This document shows positions 32,953 through 41,375 of a stretch of 64,000 nt of DNA, piece by piece. Positions within the stretch are counted from its first letter, which is position 1, and each line of letters starts with the position of its first letter. The notes beneath the pieces were generated by a model. It made no database searches. It was not told where the DNA came from and saw only the letters and a program-made list of their open reading frames with translations. The DNA comes from a virus. Made by a program: the position numbers and the translations under genes. The stretch lies in IMG/VR virus record IMGVR_UViG_3300009151_000047, positions 25,970 to 89,969 of that record; one strand, written 5' to 3'.

Positions 32953-34776
32953 ATGAAAAGATTCTCTAAGTTAAGAGAAATTAAAGAACCAACAGGTCAG
33001 TTAAAAGATGCTTGTTGGACAGGTTATACTGCAGTTGGTATGAAAATGAAAAATGGTAAGAAGGTTCCTAATTGTGTACCTGTTTCAGAAGCAAAAGAAA
33101 AAACAGAATACGATTATGAAGGTGATATGGCACGTGGACAATTACAGAGTATTATCAACAATGCTCAAAGAGTTCATGATATGTTAGAAGATAATGATAA
33201 TCTTCCTGAGTGGGTACAATCTAAGATTACTCTTGCAGAAGATTATATCTCTACCGTTTCAAATTACTTGATGAGTGAAGTTGATGAGTCAGTAGAAAAA
33301 ATTGATGAAGAAAAACATTCAGTTCTTTTCAAAACAAATAAATCAGAACCAAAAATATCAGTAGCACACTATGATTCAAAAGAAACTGCACATAAATTTT
33401 TAGATTCAGTAAAATCTAAAGGTGGTAATGGTATTGTAAAAACAGTTAAAGAATCTGCCAGTAGTAGATTGATGACTATGTTGAAAAGCAAACAGTTGAT
33501 TAAGAATCCACCTAAGATTCCTACTCCACAAGAACGTAGAGATGGATCATCACCAACAACTATTCCTCAACATGGTCCAGTGAAACCAGTTCAAGAAGCA
33601 GTTGTTATCAGTCACAAAGCACCTATTGGTACTAGAGTTGCTGATATTGGTCCTGGTAATAAAGAATATAATGTAAAAACCAATAAGGCATGGGTTGAAA
33701 AACAACCAAGAGAACCAAAAAGTGATTATGAACGCAGGGTTGACAAATACTTGAAGAAAAAATATGCCAAAGAAGAAGTTGAATCTAATGTAACTGAATC
33801 TGATGCTGCATATGGTGCTTCTCTTAGAGCAAAAGAAGAAAAACGTAAGATGAGTAATATTAGTGGTGCAGATAAATCTAAGTTGTCCTCAATTGTTTCT
33901 ATGTTGAGTAGAGAAAAGAAGAAACAACCACAGGGTTCTGACTTTGCTGCTCAAAGACGCAAAGAGAGACTTTCTTCCAATGGTCGTATGGATGAAGAGA
34001 TTAATGAAGCAGTTGTTATCAGTCACAAAGCACCTATTGGTACTAGAGTTGCTGATATTGGTCCTGGTAACAAAGAATATAATGTAAAAACTGATAAGAA
34101 TTACGATTCTCTTAGTTCTCTATTAAAAAAGAAACAACCAACAACCAAATCAGAACATGGTCCAGTAAAAGAAGATACACTTGAAGAAGGTCGTCCATCA
34201 CAAAGACATCCTTTAGAAGGTCATGAGTATCATAAAAAATCTGATGAAGCACTGATTCATATTGCTAAAGATGCACATGCTGCCGCAGAAGCAATGAAGA
34301 GTCATAATACAGATGCAGAAAACAAATACCGTGACCAAGCAAATGATTCAGCAACAGTTAGACATTTCCGTAAGACAAGTGGAATGCCTACTTGGTACAA
34401 AAAGAAATATGGTCACATGAAAGAAGATGTGCAAATTGATGAAGCGGAAGGTTCATGGTCAAAAGATACAGGATGGAAGAAAGATGATCCAAAGATTCCA
34501 TTCAATGGTCCACATGGGAAAATAGATAAATCTGGTGCAGTTCATTCTCCAATGTCAAGAGTTAAACATCTAGCTAAACAGGCAATAAAGAAACAAATGA
34601 AAGAAGATAGTGAGATGGATGTTGAAAGAACAAATACACCAGCAAAAAGAACAGTGAGTAAAACAACAATGATGGTCAAAGATATTGCTAAAAAATCAAA
34701 AGACCAAAAGGCATCAAAAGATAAATTTGAACCGGAACCAGAGTTGTCAACACAAATTATTCGTAATAATTTCTAA
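32953..34776 (+). CDS. Repeat-containing internal head-type protein
   Basis: 607 residues, very hydrophilic. Near residue 18 is CWTGYTAVGMKMKNGKKVPNC (landmarks CWTGYTAVG and KKVPNC), a block I recall in many T4-like late proteins. A 31-residue unit (EAVVISHKAPIGT... to NKEYNVKT) occurs twice, about 410 nt apart, with nearly identical DNA. A third short block (EHGPVKE/QHGPVKP) flanks each unit. Numerous VxE/IxE sites fit a proteolytically processed core protein. Only 2 nt separate it from the gene before. Confidence 0.7.
   Translation: MKRFSKLREIKEPTGQLKDACWTGYTAVGMKMKNGKKVPNCVPVSEAKEKTEYDYEGDMARGQLQSIINNAQRVHDMLEDNDNLPEWVQSKITLAEDYISTVSNYLMSEVDESVEKIDEEKHSVLFKTNKSEPKISVAHYDSKETAHKFLDSVKSKGGNGIVKTVKESASSRLMTMLKSKQLIKNPPKIPTPQERRDGSSPTTIPQHGPVKPVQEAVVISHKAPIGTRVADIGPGNKEYNVKTNKAWVEKQPREPKSDYERRVDKYLKKKYAKEEVESNVTESDAAYGASLRAKEEKRKMSNISGADKSKLSSIVSMLSREKKKQPQGSDFAAQRRKERLSSNGRMDEEINEAVVISHKAPIGTRVADIGPGNKEYNVKTDKNYDSLSSLLKKKQPTTKSEHGPVKEDTLEEGRPSQRHPLEGHEYHKKSDEALIHIAKDAHAAAEAMKSHNTDAENKYRDQANDSATVRHFRKTSGMPTWYKKKYGHMKEDVQIDEAEGSWSKDTGWKKDDPKIPFNGPHGKIDKSGAVHSPMSRVKHLAKQAIKKQMKEDSEMDVERTNTPAKRTVSKTTMMVKDIAKKSKDQKASKDKFEPEPELSTQIIRNNF
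33595..33688 (+). repeat. Long direct repeat, copy 1
   Basis: About 93 bp beginning GAAGCAGTTGTTATCAGTCA; copy 2 starts near 34006. Only a few bases differ, so the duplication is recent or kept alike by recombination. Confidence 0.85.
34006..34099 (+). repeat. Long direct repeat, copy 2
   Basis: Second copy of the 93-bp unit at 33595, in the same frame, differing at only a few positions (for example AATAAA to AACAAA). Confidence 0.85.
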
Positions 34777-34782
34777 TAAATA
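34774..34782 (+). promoter_or_regulatory. Possible variant late promoter (TAATAAATA)
   Basis: TAATAAATA overlaps the stop of the repeat protein, 22 nt before the next start; one inserted base separates it from the TATAAATA seen at 18.97 and 28.09 kb. Weak support. Confidence 0.35.
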
Positions 34783-34804
34783 ACAAATAACAAAGGAGAT
34801 TCAA

Positions 34805-35362
34805 ATGGCTTTATGGGGAAACACAGACAATGCAGCGGGTAACCTGAAATTTCCAGGTTTTGCTCGGTCTACTGCAAATGCAGTAACTACTACAACAACT
34901 TTAAGTAACACAAAAATTGGACAATTTCGGACTGGTCAAGCATTAGGTGTTTTTGGTGTAGATCCTACCGAACAAAAAGTATCAGAATCATCAGCATCAC
35001 ATCCACAACATGCTGGATGGAATTTACGTAAAGCTGGTACAGGTGGTATTATTTCTATTACTGCTAATACAAATGCTTATACAACAAATGGTTCTGTTAC
35101 ATTTTCGGGCGGTGGCACAGGTGCTACACCAGCGGTTGCAACTGTAATAGTTAATGCCAATGGATCAGTTAATAGTTTTGCAATCACTAATCCTGGTTCT
35201 TTCACATCTGCACCTACTGCAGTTCCTCCATCAGGTAATGCAGCATTTACAGTTACCGTAGGCGGTCGTGCTGGTCGGGCTCAGGTAGAAACTTTAGTTG
35301 CAATGGGTTCTATGAGTAATAGTGTTGCTGATGATGAAGATACAATCTTCCCTGATACTTAA
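34805..35362 (+). CDS. Virion structural protein candidate (MALWG family)
   Basis: 185 residues starting MALWGNTDNAAGNLKFPGFA, a start I recall in structural proteins of aquatic T4-like phages. Thr/Ala/Gly/Asn-rich beta pattern, TNAYTTNGSVTFSGGGTGAT-like strands in the middle. AAAGGAG ribosome site. TAATG coupling to the next gene. Possibly a tail or decoration protein. Confidence 0.7.
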   Translation: MALWGNTDNAAGNLKFPGFARSTANAVTTTTTLSNTKIGQFRTGQALGVFGVDPTEQKVSESSASHPQHAGWNLRKAGTGGIISITANTNAYTTNGSVTFSGGGTGATPAVATVIVNANGSVNSFAITNPGSFTSAPTAVPPSGNAAFTVTVGGRAGRAQVETLVAMGSMSNSVADDEDTIFPDT

Positions 35363-35682
35363 TGGATAATTTTGATGAAGTAAATGATTCTTTGTCTGAA
35401 AATCTGGATAAGAATATCTTAACACCAGAATCTGGCATACAAAGAATCAGAAGCATTTTATACAATCATCGTCTGGATATGCCTGTAATCTATGGGTTAA
35501 ATCCAGATGATGATGAATTTGTATTAAGTGCAAAGAAGATTGAAACTGAAGAAGTTGCAGGACTTGTATATGTAATATATGGCAAAACAGATGATGGTTA
35601 TTATGAATTCTATGCTGAGATGGGTAACAGTGAACGTATAGAAGAATTACTATCAGATGAGGAAGATACCGAAGAAACTTAA
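35362..35682 (+). CDS. Acidic hypothetical protein
   Basis: 106 residues, strongly acidic, with YNHRLDMPVIYGLNPDDDEF in the middle and LLSDEEDTEET at the end. TAATG overlaps at both ends put it firmly in the late operon. No family recognised. Confidence 0.75.
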   Translation: MDNFDEVNDSLSENLDKNILTPESGIQRIRSILYNHRLDMPVIYGLNPDDDEFVLSAKKIETEEVAGLVYVIYGKTDDGYYEFYAEMGNSERIEELLSDEEDTEET

Positions 35683-36074
35683 TGACTTTTGATTCGTTAA
35701 ACAGTAACAATATATTATTGTATGCAGCAAAGGCCTATGACAAACCTAACTGCATTATGAGTGAATTTACTCAAGACATGAAAAAGTTTAATTACATTAA
35801 GAGACTATTGCTTCGGTATCGCAAGTATGGTGAGTTAAGAGAACGATTAGTTATTAATCATCTAGTAGTAATATATAATGTTTTTGGTGTAGAAGCATCA
35901 ACGAGAATTCTATTTTATAAGATGACTCTTGATGATTACCCTGCATTGAAAACGTATTTGTTATATTTGAATTATATGCCATCAGTTGTAAAAGGTATTA
36001 GAGACAAGAATATTATCTCTGCAGATATTCCTGTTGATATGGAAATTGCAGAAGTATTAAGGCAAATTAAATGA
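35682..36074 (+). CDS. Conserved T4-like hypothetical protein (DUF7207-like)
   Basis: 130 residues, helical and basic: KKFNYIKRLLLRYRKYGELRERLVINHLVVIYNVFG (landmarks FNYIKRLLLRY and NHLVVIYNVFG). I recall this family, probably DUF7207, from marine T4-like phages; no function is known to me. Coupled to both neighbours. Confidence 0.75.
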   Translation: MTFDSLNSNNILLYAAKAYDKPNCIMSEFTQDMKKFNYIKRLLLRYRKYGELRERLVINHLVVIYNVFGVEASTRILFYKMTLDDYPALKTYLLYLNYMPSVVKGIRDKNIISADIPVDMEIAEVLRQIK

Positions 36075-36535
36075 TATCATTCAAAGAACATATTGTAAAA
36101 GTAGATGGTGGTTATAGACTTGTTTCAAAGAAAACAGGTAAGAATCTAGGTACTTATCCTTCTAAAGAAGGTGCAGAAAAAAGAGAACGTCAAGTTCAAT
36201 ACTTCAAACATCTAGGTGAAGATGGAGAAGGCGCAATCACCAATAATGTTGGTGGTGGTCAGATTGCGGGTCTAGGTACAGGTAGATTTGCAGAACCTGG
36301 TATAGAAAAGAGAAAGAAGTTTGCTGGTTCACAAGTATTTAAAGTTCCAACAAAGAATTTTGTAATGGCACGAATGTTAAAACGTAAAGGTATGAGATTT
36401 GAAGCATATCTAGGTGATGCAGAGATAAGTAAAGAGATTGCTGAATTTGCAAATAGAAATTGGAAAGAAGGTATTGTTCTTGAAGATGAACAAACTGGTG
36501 CAATGATGTATCTGAGATATGGTAAAGGTAACTAA
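36071..36535 (+). CDS. Late hypothetical protein with MISFKEHI start
   Basis: 154 residues. MISFKEHIVKVDGGYRLVSK begins like the capsid-targeting peptides nearby but lacks the IxE cleavage residue (IVK), so packaging is less likely. KKTGKNLGTYPSKEGAEKRERQVQYFK is a short motif frequent in phage proteins of this type. The C terminus is a small mixed domain. Ends TAATG with the spanin gene. Confidence 0.75.
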   Translation: MISFKEHIVKVDGGYRLVSKKTGKNLGTYPSKEGAEKRERQVQYFKHLGEDGEGAITNNVGGGQIAGLGTGRFAEPGIEKRKKFAGSQVFKVPTKNFVMARMLKRKGMRFEAYLGDAEISKEIAEFANRNWKEGIVLEDEQTGAMMYLRYGKGN

Positions 36536-37125
36536 TGTTTTTGATGAGTCTAATACCAACTGAATCATTACTATGGGCAATTCATGGTATTGTATTGTTT
36601 GGTTTTGTAGTATTCATTGGTAGTTATTTTGCAGGACCATATAAGATATTAGTAATACCATTTGCATTAGTAATTATTCTATTTGGTGTATTCTATGAAG
36701 GTAATTATTACGGCACAAAAGATTATCGTGCCAGAATTGCAGAGATAGAAACAAAAGTAGAAGAAGTTAAAGTAGAATCTGAAAAAGTTAATACTGTTAT
36801 TCAGACTAAATATGTTGATAGAGTTAAAATAGTAAGAGAGAATGCCAATGAAAATGTTAAAGTTATTGAAACCATTGTTACTAAGTATGACAATAAGTGT
36901 GAGTTGTCTAATGCTGCAATCGTGCTCCACGACAGTGCCAGTCAAAATACCGTTTCCCCAAGTACCGGAAGCACTGTTGAAGGAACCTCCAAAGTTAAAA
37001 TTAGTGATGTCCTACGAACTGTCACAGACAACTACGCAACCTACTACCAAACCAGAGAACAAGTAATAGGTTGGCAACAGTGGTATAAAGAACAAAAGAA
37101 AATATATGAGGAAAAATTGAAATGA
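36535..37125 (+). CDS. Inner-membrane spanin (Rz-like)
   Basis: 196 residues. Two hydrophobic segments at the N terminus (about 10-33 and 38-58), then a long coiled coil (RIAEIETKVEEVKVESEKVN) of periplasmic type. An o-spanin reading frame is embedded in its rear half, exactly the lambda Rz/Rz1 arrangement. With the o-spanin it fuses inner and outer membranes in the last lysis step. An Rz usually has one membrane segment, so the extra hydrophobic one is unusual. Confidence 0.8.
   Translation: MFLMSLIPTESLLWAIHGIVLFGFVVFIGSYFAGPYKILVIPFALVIILFGVFYEGNYYGTKDYRARIAEIETKVEEVKVESEKVNTVIQTKYVDRVKIVRENANENVKVIETIVTKYDNKCELSNAAIVLHDSASQNTVSPSTGSTVEGTSKVKISDVLRTVTDNYATYYQTREQVIGWQQWYKEQKKIYEEKLK
36842..37066 (+). 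CDS. Outer-membrane spanin lipoprotein (Rz1-like), embedded
   Basis: 74 residues, read in the +1 frame wholly inside the i-spanin gene. A basic, hydrophobic signal (LLKPLLLSMTISVSCLM) leads to the lipobox LQSC with Cys28, followed by a proline-rich mature part (VPVKIPFPQVPEALLKEPP). This is the typical Rz1 pattern. The lipoprotein would sit in the outer membrane and bind the coiled coil of the i-spanin across the periplasm. Confidence 0.85.
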   Translation: MPMKMLKLLKPLLLSMTISVSCLMLQSCSTTVPVKIPFPQVPEALLKEPPKLKLVMSYELSQTTTQPTTKPENK

Positions 37126-37547
37126 AAAACCTATTATGTGTGTTATTATTTGTATCTGGTTTGCCTTTAGTATACTTGTCAGGATGTTCTTCTATTGATA
37201 GATTCATGATTGCACAATATGATCCAGGCGAATATAATTTAATCAATAAAGTAAGATCAACTGCAGAATTAGCACAACCATACTGTAATGATAGTGCCAC
37301 AATCAAAGTTATATCAGAAAATCTAAACGATATGGCACATGAATTAAAGAATTACAGTCAGTATCTACCAAGAAACGAACAAACATTTAAACCTGTAGAT
37401 TTACTTCATGTGCTTACTACAGATTTACAGAAACGATATAGCACATCAAAAGAAATTAATAAAACATATTGTGAGTTAAAATTAAAATCTATAGCATCAT
37501 CCGCAGAAGAAATTCAGAAAATAATTGCTAAGAGGCCACGATCATGA
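37122..37547 (+). CDS. Lipoprotein in the lysis cassette
   Basis: 141 residues. Signal peptide MKNLLCVLLFVSGLPLVYLS followed by the lipobox LSGC, then a mostly helical periplasmic part with two Cys. It is not proline-rich and not small, so it is not a second Rz1. It might modulate lysis or superinfection. Overlaps the spanin and next gene by 4 nt each. Confidence 0.8.
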   Translation: MKNLLCVLLFVSGLPLVYLSGCSSIDRFMIAQYDPGEYNLINKVRSTAELAQPYCNDSATIKVISENLNDMAHELKNYSQYLPRNEQTFKPVDLLHVLTTDLQKRYSTSKEINKTYCELKLKSIASSAEEIQKIIAKRPRS

Positions 37548-37750
37548 GTTTACAAGCACTAGCACAACAAGCATCAGATATTAAAGAAGCATACTCTGCA
37601 GGTACTATCTCTGCAGATGAATTTAAAGAGTTAATTGAAAGTATGAATGTTATGCAATCAATAGAAGATCAAACTGCATATCTAGATGAAAACATTATGT
37701 ATAGAGAAATACTGGTAAATATTATTAACATTGCAAGGGCAGTTGCCTAG
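37544..37750 (+). CDS. Small helical hypothetical protein
   Basis: 68 residues: SLQALAQQASDIKEAYSAGTIS then EFKELIESMNVMQSIEDQ, an amphipathic helical pattern. Coupled to the lipoprotein gene by ATGA and followed 8 nt later by the endolysin. No family recognised; a holin regulator is possible but unsupported. Confidence 0.75.
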   Translation: MSLQALAQQASDIKEAYSAGTISADEFKELIESMNVMQSIEDQTAYLDENIMYREILVNIINIARAVA

Positions 37751-37758
37751 GAGATTTT

Positions 37759-38394
37759 ATGAGTGAATTTACATTTGATTTTACAGCACAAAAACTAGGA
37801 CAATGTATTCAGGGTAATCCATATGTTGACCATTGGTTTGATGCATTAAACATTCTATTACCTGATTATGAGATTAACACACCTAAACGTGCCGCAGCAT
37901 TTATTGCTCAGTGTGCTCACGAGAGTGGTAACTTTAGAGCATTGAAAGAGAATTTAAACTACACAGCTGCATCACTATCAAGAGTATGGCCAAGATTGTT
38001 TCCACCTGATATGCCATCAATCGCAGCACAATACGCACACAATCAACCAAAGATTGCTAATCGTGCCTATGGTAGTCGTATGGGTAATGGTGATGAAGCA
38101 TCTGGTGATGGTTGGAAGTATTGTGGTCGTGGACTAATTCAATTAACAGGTAAGAATAACTATCAGGCATTCGCAGATAGTTTAGAAATGTCAATTGATG
38201 ATGTGCCAGAGTATCTTGGAACATTTGAAGGTGCTGCACAATCTGCATGTTGGTTTTGGGAAACAAACAATTTAAATACCTTTGCTGATAAGGGTGATAT
38301 CTTAACAATGACTAAACGAATCAATGGTGGTACATTAGGTTTAGCAGATAGACAAAAACATTACGATCATGCACTTCACGTATTTGGAGGGTAA
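37759..38394 (+). CDS. Endolysin, GH19 chitinase-like
   Basis: 211 residues, single GH19 domain. AFIAQCAHESGNFRALKENLNY contains the catalytic Glu (HES), YCGRGLIQLTGKNNYQAF is the strongest GH19 endolysin motif, and NGGTLGLADRQKHY is the rear signature. It cleaves peptidoglycan glycan strands. There is no signal peptide or anchor, so it needs a holin. GGAG ribosome site before the ATG. Confidence 0.95.
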   Translation: MSEFTFDFTAQKLGQCIQGNPYVDHWFDALNILLPDYEINTPKRAAAFIAQCAHESGNFRALKENLNYTAASLSRVWPRLFPPDMPSIAAQYAHNQPKIANRAYGSRMGNGDEASGDGWKYCGRGLIQLTGKNNYQAFADSLEMSIDDVPEYLGTFEGAAQSACWFWETNNLNTFADKGDILTMTKRINGGTLGLADRQKHYDHALHVFGG

Positions 38395-38395
38395 C

Positions 38396-38701
38396 ATGAA
38401 AAAGATATTGTTAGTTATTACATTATTGGTATCAAGTAATGTATTAGCACAACATCATCACGGTCATCACGGTGGATACTACAGAGAACCAAATCGCAGT
38501 TCATGGGTAGCACCTTTGTTACTTGGTGCTACTGCAGGATATATTATGTCACGACCAACTGTGATATATAATCAACCTCCAATGATATATAATCCACCAC
38601 CCGTTACATATATTCAACCAGGTGCACCAATAGGTTATCATTACGAACAAATTTTAGATGCAAATTGTAATTGTTATAGAACAGTTTTAGTAAGTAATTA
38701 A
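38396..38701 (+). CDS. Secreted His/Pro/Tyr-rich small protein
   Basis: 101 residues from ATG 38396, with GGAGGG 6 nt upstream. Signal peptide MKKILLVITLLVSSNVLAQ with an Ala-Gln junction, then a HHHGHHGG cluster, a short hydrophobic helix (PLLLGATAGYIMS) and Pro/Tyr repeats (IYNQPPMIYNPPPVTY). The His cluster could bind metal. It lies between the endolysin and the holin candidate; role unknown. Confidence 0.8.
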   Translation: MKKILLVITLLVSSNVLAQHHHGHHGGYYREPNRSSWVAPLLLGATAGYIMSRPTVIYNQPPMIYNPPPVTYIQPGAPIGYHYEQILDANCNCYRTVLVSN

Positions 38702-38712
38702 AGGAAAATAAT

Positions 38713-39147
38713 ATGGCTGATATCGTAGAGAAAAAAGAAGAAGATTGGATGCAAAAGAAGTGGCGTCCCATGATGGCATTTATGTATATGTTTTGTTGTT
38801 TGTGTGACTTTGCATTGTTTCCAATAATGTTTACTATCGTTCAGTTCTGGGAAGTTCAAGCAGCTAATGATGCATTTAGACAATGGGTACCAATTACACT
38901 GCAAGGTGGTGGATTGTTTCATGTTGCAATGGGTGCAGTATTAGGTGTATCTGCTTATGGTAGAACACAAGAGAAGGTTGCTGGTGCAGCAGTAAATCCA
39001 CCGCCAGTTACACCAGTTGTAACACCTACTCCAACACCAGTTCCAACATATACACCCGCACCTGCAGTTGTTCCAACATCAGCACCAGTATCATATTCAT
39101 CAACAGGTAAACTTGCACCTGCGCCTGCCGCAGAACCACCACTATAA
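38713..39147 (+). CDS. Holin candidate with Pro-rich tail
   Basis: 144 residues. KKWRPMMAFMYMFCCLCDFALFPIMF (landmarks KKWRPMMAF and FALFPIMF) is the pattern of a class of short phage holins, followed by a second hydrophobic segment FHVAMGAVLGVSAYG. The last 55 residues are Pro/Thr/Ala-rich and probably extended. Location after endolysin and spanin genes supports the call. The long Pro-rich tail is unusual for a holin. Confidence 0.75.
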   Translation: MADIVEKKEEDWMQKKWRPMMAFMYMFCCLCDFALFPIMFTIVQFWEVQAANDAFRQWVPITLQGGGLFHVAMGAVLGVSAYGRTQEKVAGAAVNPPPVTPVVTPTPTPVPTYTPAPAVVPTSAPVSYSSTGKLAPAPAAEPPL

Positions 39148-39155
39148 GGACTATC

Positions 39156-39365
39156 ATGAAAAACATAATTGCCACACTTTTGATGTTATTCGTGTATAAT
39201 GTTAATGCTGCAGAAGTAAAAGAAGTATGCCATGACCGTGTAGGTAAAGATGGTAAACCCGTTGTAGATAAGAAAACTGGTAAGACTGCACAAGACTGCA
39301 AGAAAATCAAAGTGCATAAAAAGTTAGAAGGCACCAAAGTACCAGAGAAGGCATCTAAGAAATAA
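39156..39365 (+). CDS. Small secreted basic protein
   Basis: 69 residues. Signal peptide MKNIIATLLMLFVYNVNAA, then EVCHDRVGKDGKPVVDKK with two Cys and many Lys. Similar short exported proteins occur in other phage lysis regions. No known function. AGGA ribosome site 7 nt before the start. Confidence 0.75.
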   Translation: MKNIIATLLMLFVYNVNAAEVKEVCHDRVGKDGKPVVDKKTGKTAQDCKKIKVHKKLEGTKVPEKASKK

Positions 39366-39366
39366 A

Positions 39367-39606
39367 ATGGAAATGATAGACACTCAATCAAGGATAGCCG
39401 TCTTGGAAAATAAAGTTCAATTCGTTGTTGATGAATTAAAAGAGATTAGAGCAGAACAAAAAGAACAACACCGGTGTTTAATGGAAAAGTTTGATTCTGT
39501 CTCAGATAGAATTTCTATCCTTGAGAAGTGGCGGTTCATGATATTTGGTGGTGCAGTTGTTATTGGGTATATATTGGCGCACATTAAACTAGATAAGTTA
39601 TTTTAG
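39367..39606 (+). CDS. Coiled-coil membrane-anchored protein (XhlA-like layout)
   Basis: 79 residues. A coiled coil of about 45 residues (IAVLENKVQFVVDELKEI) leads to a C-terminal membrane helix (FMIFGGAVVIGYILAHI), the same layout as haemolysin XhlA-type lysis accessory proteins. It closes the lysis cassette. Family link is by layout only. Confidence 0.7.
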   Translation: MEMIDTQSRIAVLENKVQFVVDELKEIRAEQKEQHRCLMEKFDSVSDRISILEKWRFMIFGGAVVIGYILAHIKLDKLF

Positions 39607-39625
39607 GTAATCATCTAATTTAACC

Positions 39626-39654
39626 TTGTTGTATTGAGTAGTTTGTGTTATAAT
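39626..39654 (+). promoter_or_regulatory. Sigma70-like promoter for the primase operon
   Basis: TTGTTG at 39626-39631 (imperfect -35) and TATAAT at 39649-39654, spacing 17 bp. It lies between lysis genes and the primase gene, where a change from late to early/middle expression is needed. Confidence 0.7.
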
Positions 39655-39675
39655 GTTTCTTTATTATGGTGAATC

Positions 39676-40707
39676 ATGTCATTGTCAATTGATCTTAAGT
39701 ATACTCTCCTATTAACTCCACGGTTTGAAAAGTTTCAACGCAAGCAAGATTACCTATTTTCTTGCCGTTGTCCTTTGTGTGGTGATTCTAAAAAGAATCC
39801 CAACAAGATGCGGGGTTATATCTACCGTAAAGTAAACAATCTATTCTATCGCTGTCACAATTGTGGACAGAGTATGAGTATTGGCAATCTTATTAAAACA
39901 TTAGATGGTAGTCTATTCAAAGAATATTTAATGGAACGATACAAATCTGGTGAAGTATTTAAAGATAAAAAGATTAAGATTGCAGTAGATATACCATCAT
40001 TTACATTTGGTAAATTAAAGACCGATGTGCAATATGAAAATGCAGAAAGATGTGATAAACTATCAAAAGAACATTTCTGTATTAAGTATTGTGAATCACG
40101 TAAGATGACTAAAGATATTCTTGGTATGTTGTATTATACTGATAATTACAAGAAGTTCTGTGATGAAATATATCCATCGCATGGAAAAGAGATAACCGCA
40201 GATAAACGACTAGTCATACCCTTCTATGATAAAAACAACAGTTTAATTGCAATATCTGGTCGTGCATTAGAAAATGCCAGTGAGAAGTTAAGGTATGTTA
40301 CTCTACGAACAAATGAGAGTAAAGAAAAACTAGTGTATGGTATGGATAGAGTTAATCTAGACGAACCAGTATATATTGTGGAAGGTCCGATTGATTCTTT
40401 GTTTCTAAATAACTGCCTAGCATCAGGTGATTCCAATCTTGCATTGACATCAAAAAATGTTGATGCAAAAAAAATAATTTTGATTTATGATAATGAACCA
40501 CGTAATAAAGAAGTGATGAAGTTAATGCAAAATGCAATCAAGTTAGGTCATAATGTAGTAATTTGGCCAGATACAATCAAAGGTAAGGATATTAATGAGA
40601 TGATTATGAATGGAATGTCACAAAGTGAGTTACAGGATATTATAAGTAGTAATACATTTGAGGGACTCAGGGCACAGACTAAATTTACATTTTGGAAGAA
40701 AGTATAG
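39676..40707 (+). CDS. 61: DNA primase (T4 gp61-like)
   Basis: 343 residues (T4 gp61 342). An N-terminal zinc-binding region uses CRCPLCGDS and CHNCGQS, as in phage primases. EGPIDSLFLNNCLASG is the TOPRIM Glu-containing motif and ILIYDNEP the D-x-D-type second part. Makes RNA primers for the lagging strand with helicase gp41. Driven by the promoter in the gap before it; first of a unit that continues with thyX and nrd genes. Confidence 0.95.
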   Translation: MSLSIDLKYTLLLTPRFEKFQRKQDYLFSCRCPLCGDSKKNPNKMRGYIYRKVNNLFYRCHNCGQSMSIGNLIKTLDGSLFKEYLMERYKSGEVFKDKKIKIAVDIPSFTFGKLKTDVQYENAERCDKLSKEHFCIKYCESRKMTKDILGMLYYTDNYKKFCDEIYPSHGKEITADKRLVIPFYDKNNSLIAISGRALENASEKLRYVTLRTNESKEKLVYGMDRVNLDEPVYIVEGPIDSLFLNNCLASGDSNLALTSKNVDAKKIILIYDNEPRNKEVMKLMQNAIKLGHNVVIWPDTIKGKDINEMIMNGMSQSELQDIISSNTFEGLRAQTKFTFWKKV

Positions 40708-40710
40708 ATT

Positions 40711-41361
40711 ATGCAAGTAAAGTTAATCAGTTATAGTAAGTTTCATGAATTAGACGGTGATATAGAAACACAAGTGGCGCACTGTGCAAGAGTATCCAAT
40801 CCTGATAATCAAAACAATATGTTGAATTCTCAAAAGTTAATTCAATATTTGATTAAAAACAATCATTGGTCACCATTTGAGGTTGTCAATATTTGTTTAG
40901 AGATATCAACAACAAGAGATATTGCACGACAGATTTTAAGACACCGTAGTTTTAGTTTTCAAGAGTTTAGTCAACGATATGCTAATGCAACAATATTAGG
41001 TGTTGAATACAAAGAAGCAAGACTCCAAGATACAAAGAATCGTCAAAATAGTATTGAAACTGATAATGAAGAATTAGAGAATCAATGGCGTATGCAACAA
41101 GTAGTAGTATCTAATCATGCAATGAATGCTTATCAATGGGCAATAGATAATGGTATTGCGAAAGAACAAGCAAGAGCAGTAATGCCAGAAGGTATGACCA
41201 TGTCTAAGTTATACATGAATGGCACAGTGAGAAGTTGGATACATTATATACAATTACGAAGTGGCAACGGTACACAAAAAGAACACAGAGAGATTGCAAT
41301 AGAATGTGCAAATATAATTGAACCAATTTTTCCTATGATAAAAGAATTTATAGAACAATAA
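40711..41361 (+). CDS. thyX: Flavin-dependent thymidylate synthase ThyX
   Basis: 216 residues. The signature RHRSFSFQEFSQRY (RHRxxSxxxxSxR) is intact, and HWSPFEVVNICLEIS and ARAVMPEGMTMSKLYMNGT are neighbouring conserved blocks. Converts dUMP to dTMP using FAD/NADPH. With dCMP deaminase and ribonucleotide reductase, also in this window, it supports thymidine supply for an A+T-rich genome. No T4-type thymidylate synthase (td) is seen here. Confidence 0.97.
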   Translation: MQVKLISYSKFHELDGDIETQVAHCARVSNPDNQNNMLNSQKLIQYLIKNNHWSPFEVVNICLEISTTRDIARQILRHRSFSFQEFSQRYANATILGVEYKEARLQDTKNRQNSIETDNEELENQWRMQQVVVSNHAMNAYQWAIDNGIAKEQARAVMPEGMTMSKLYMNGTVRSWIHYIQLRSGNGTQKEHREIAIECANIIEPIFPMIKEFIEQ

Positions 41362-41375
41362 AAATGGAGTATGAA

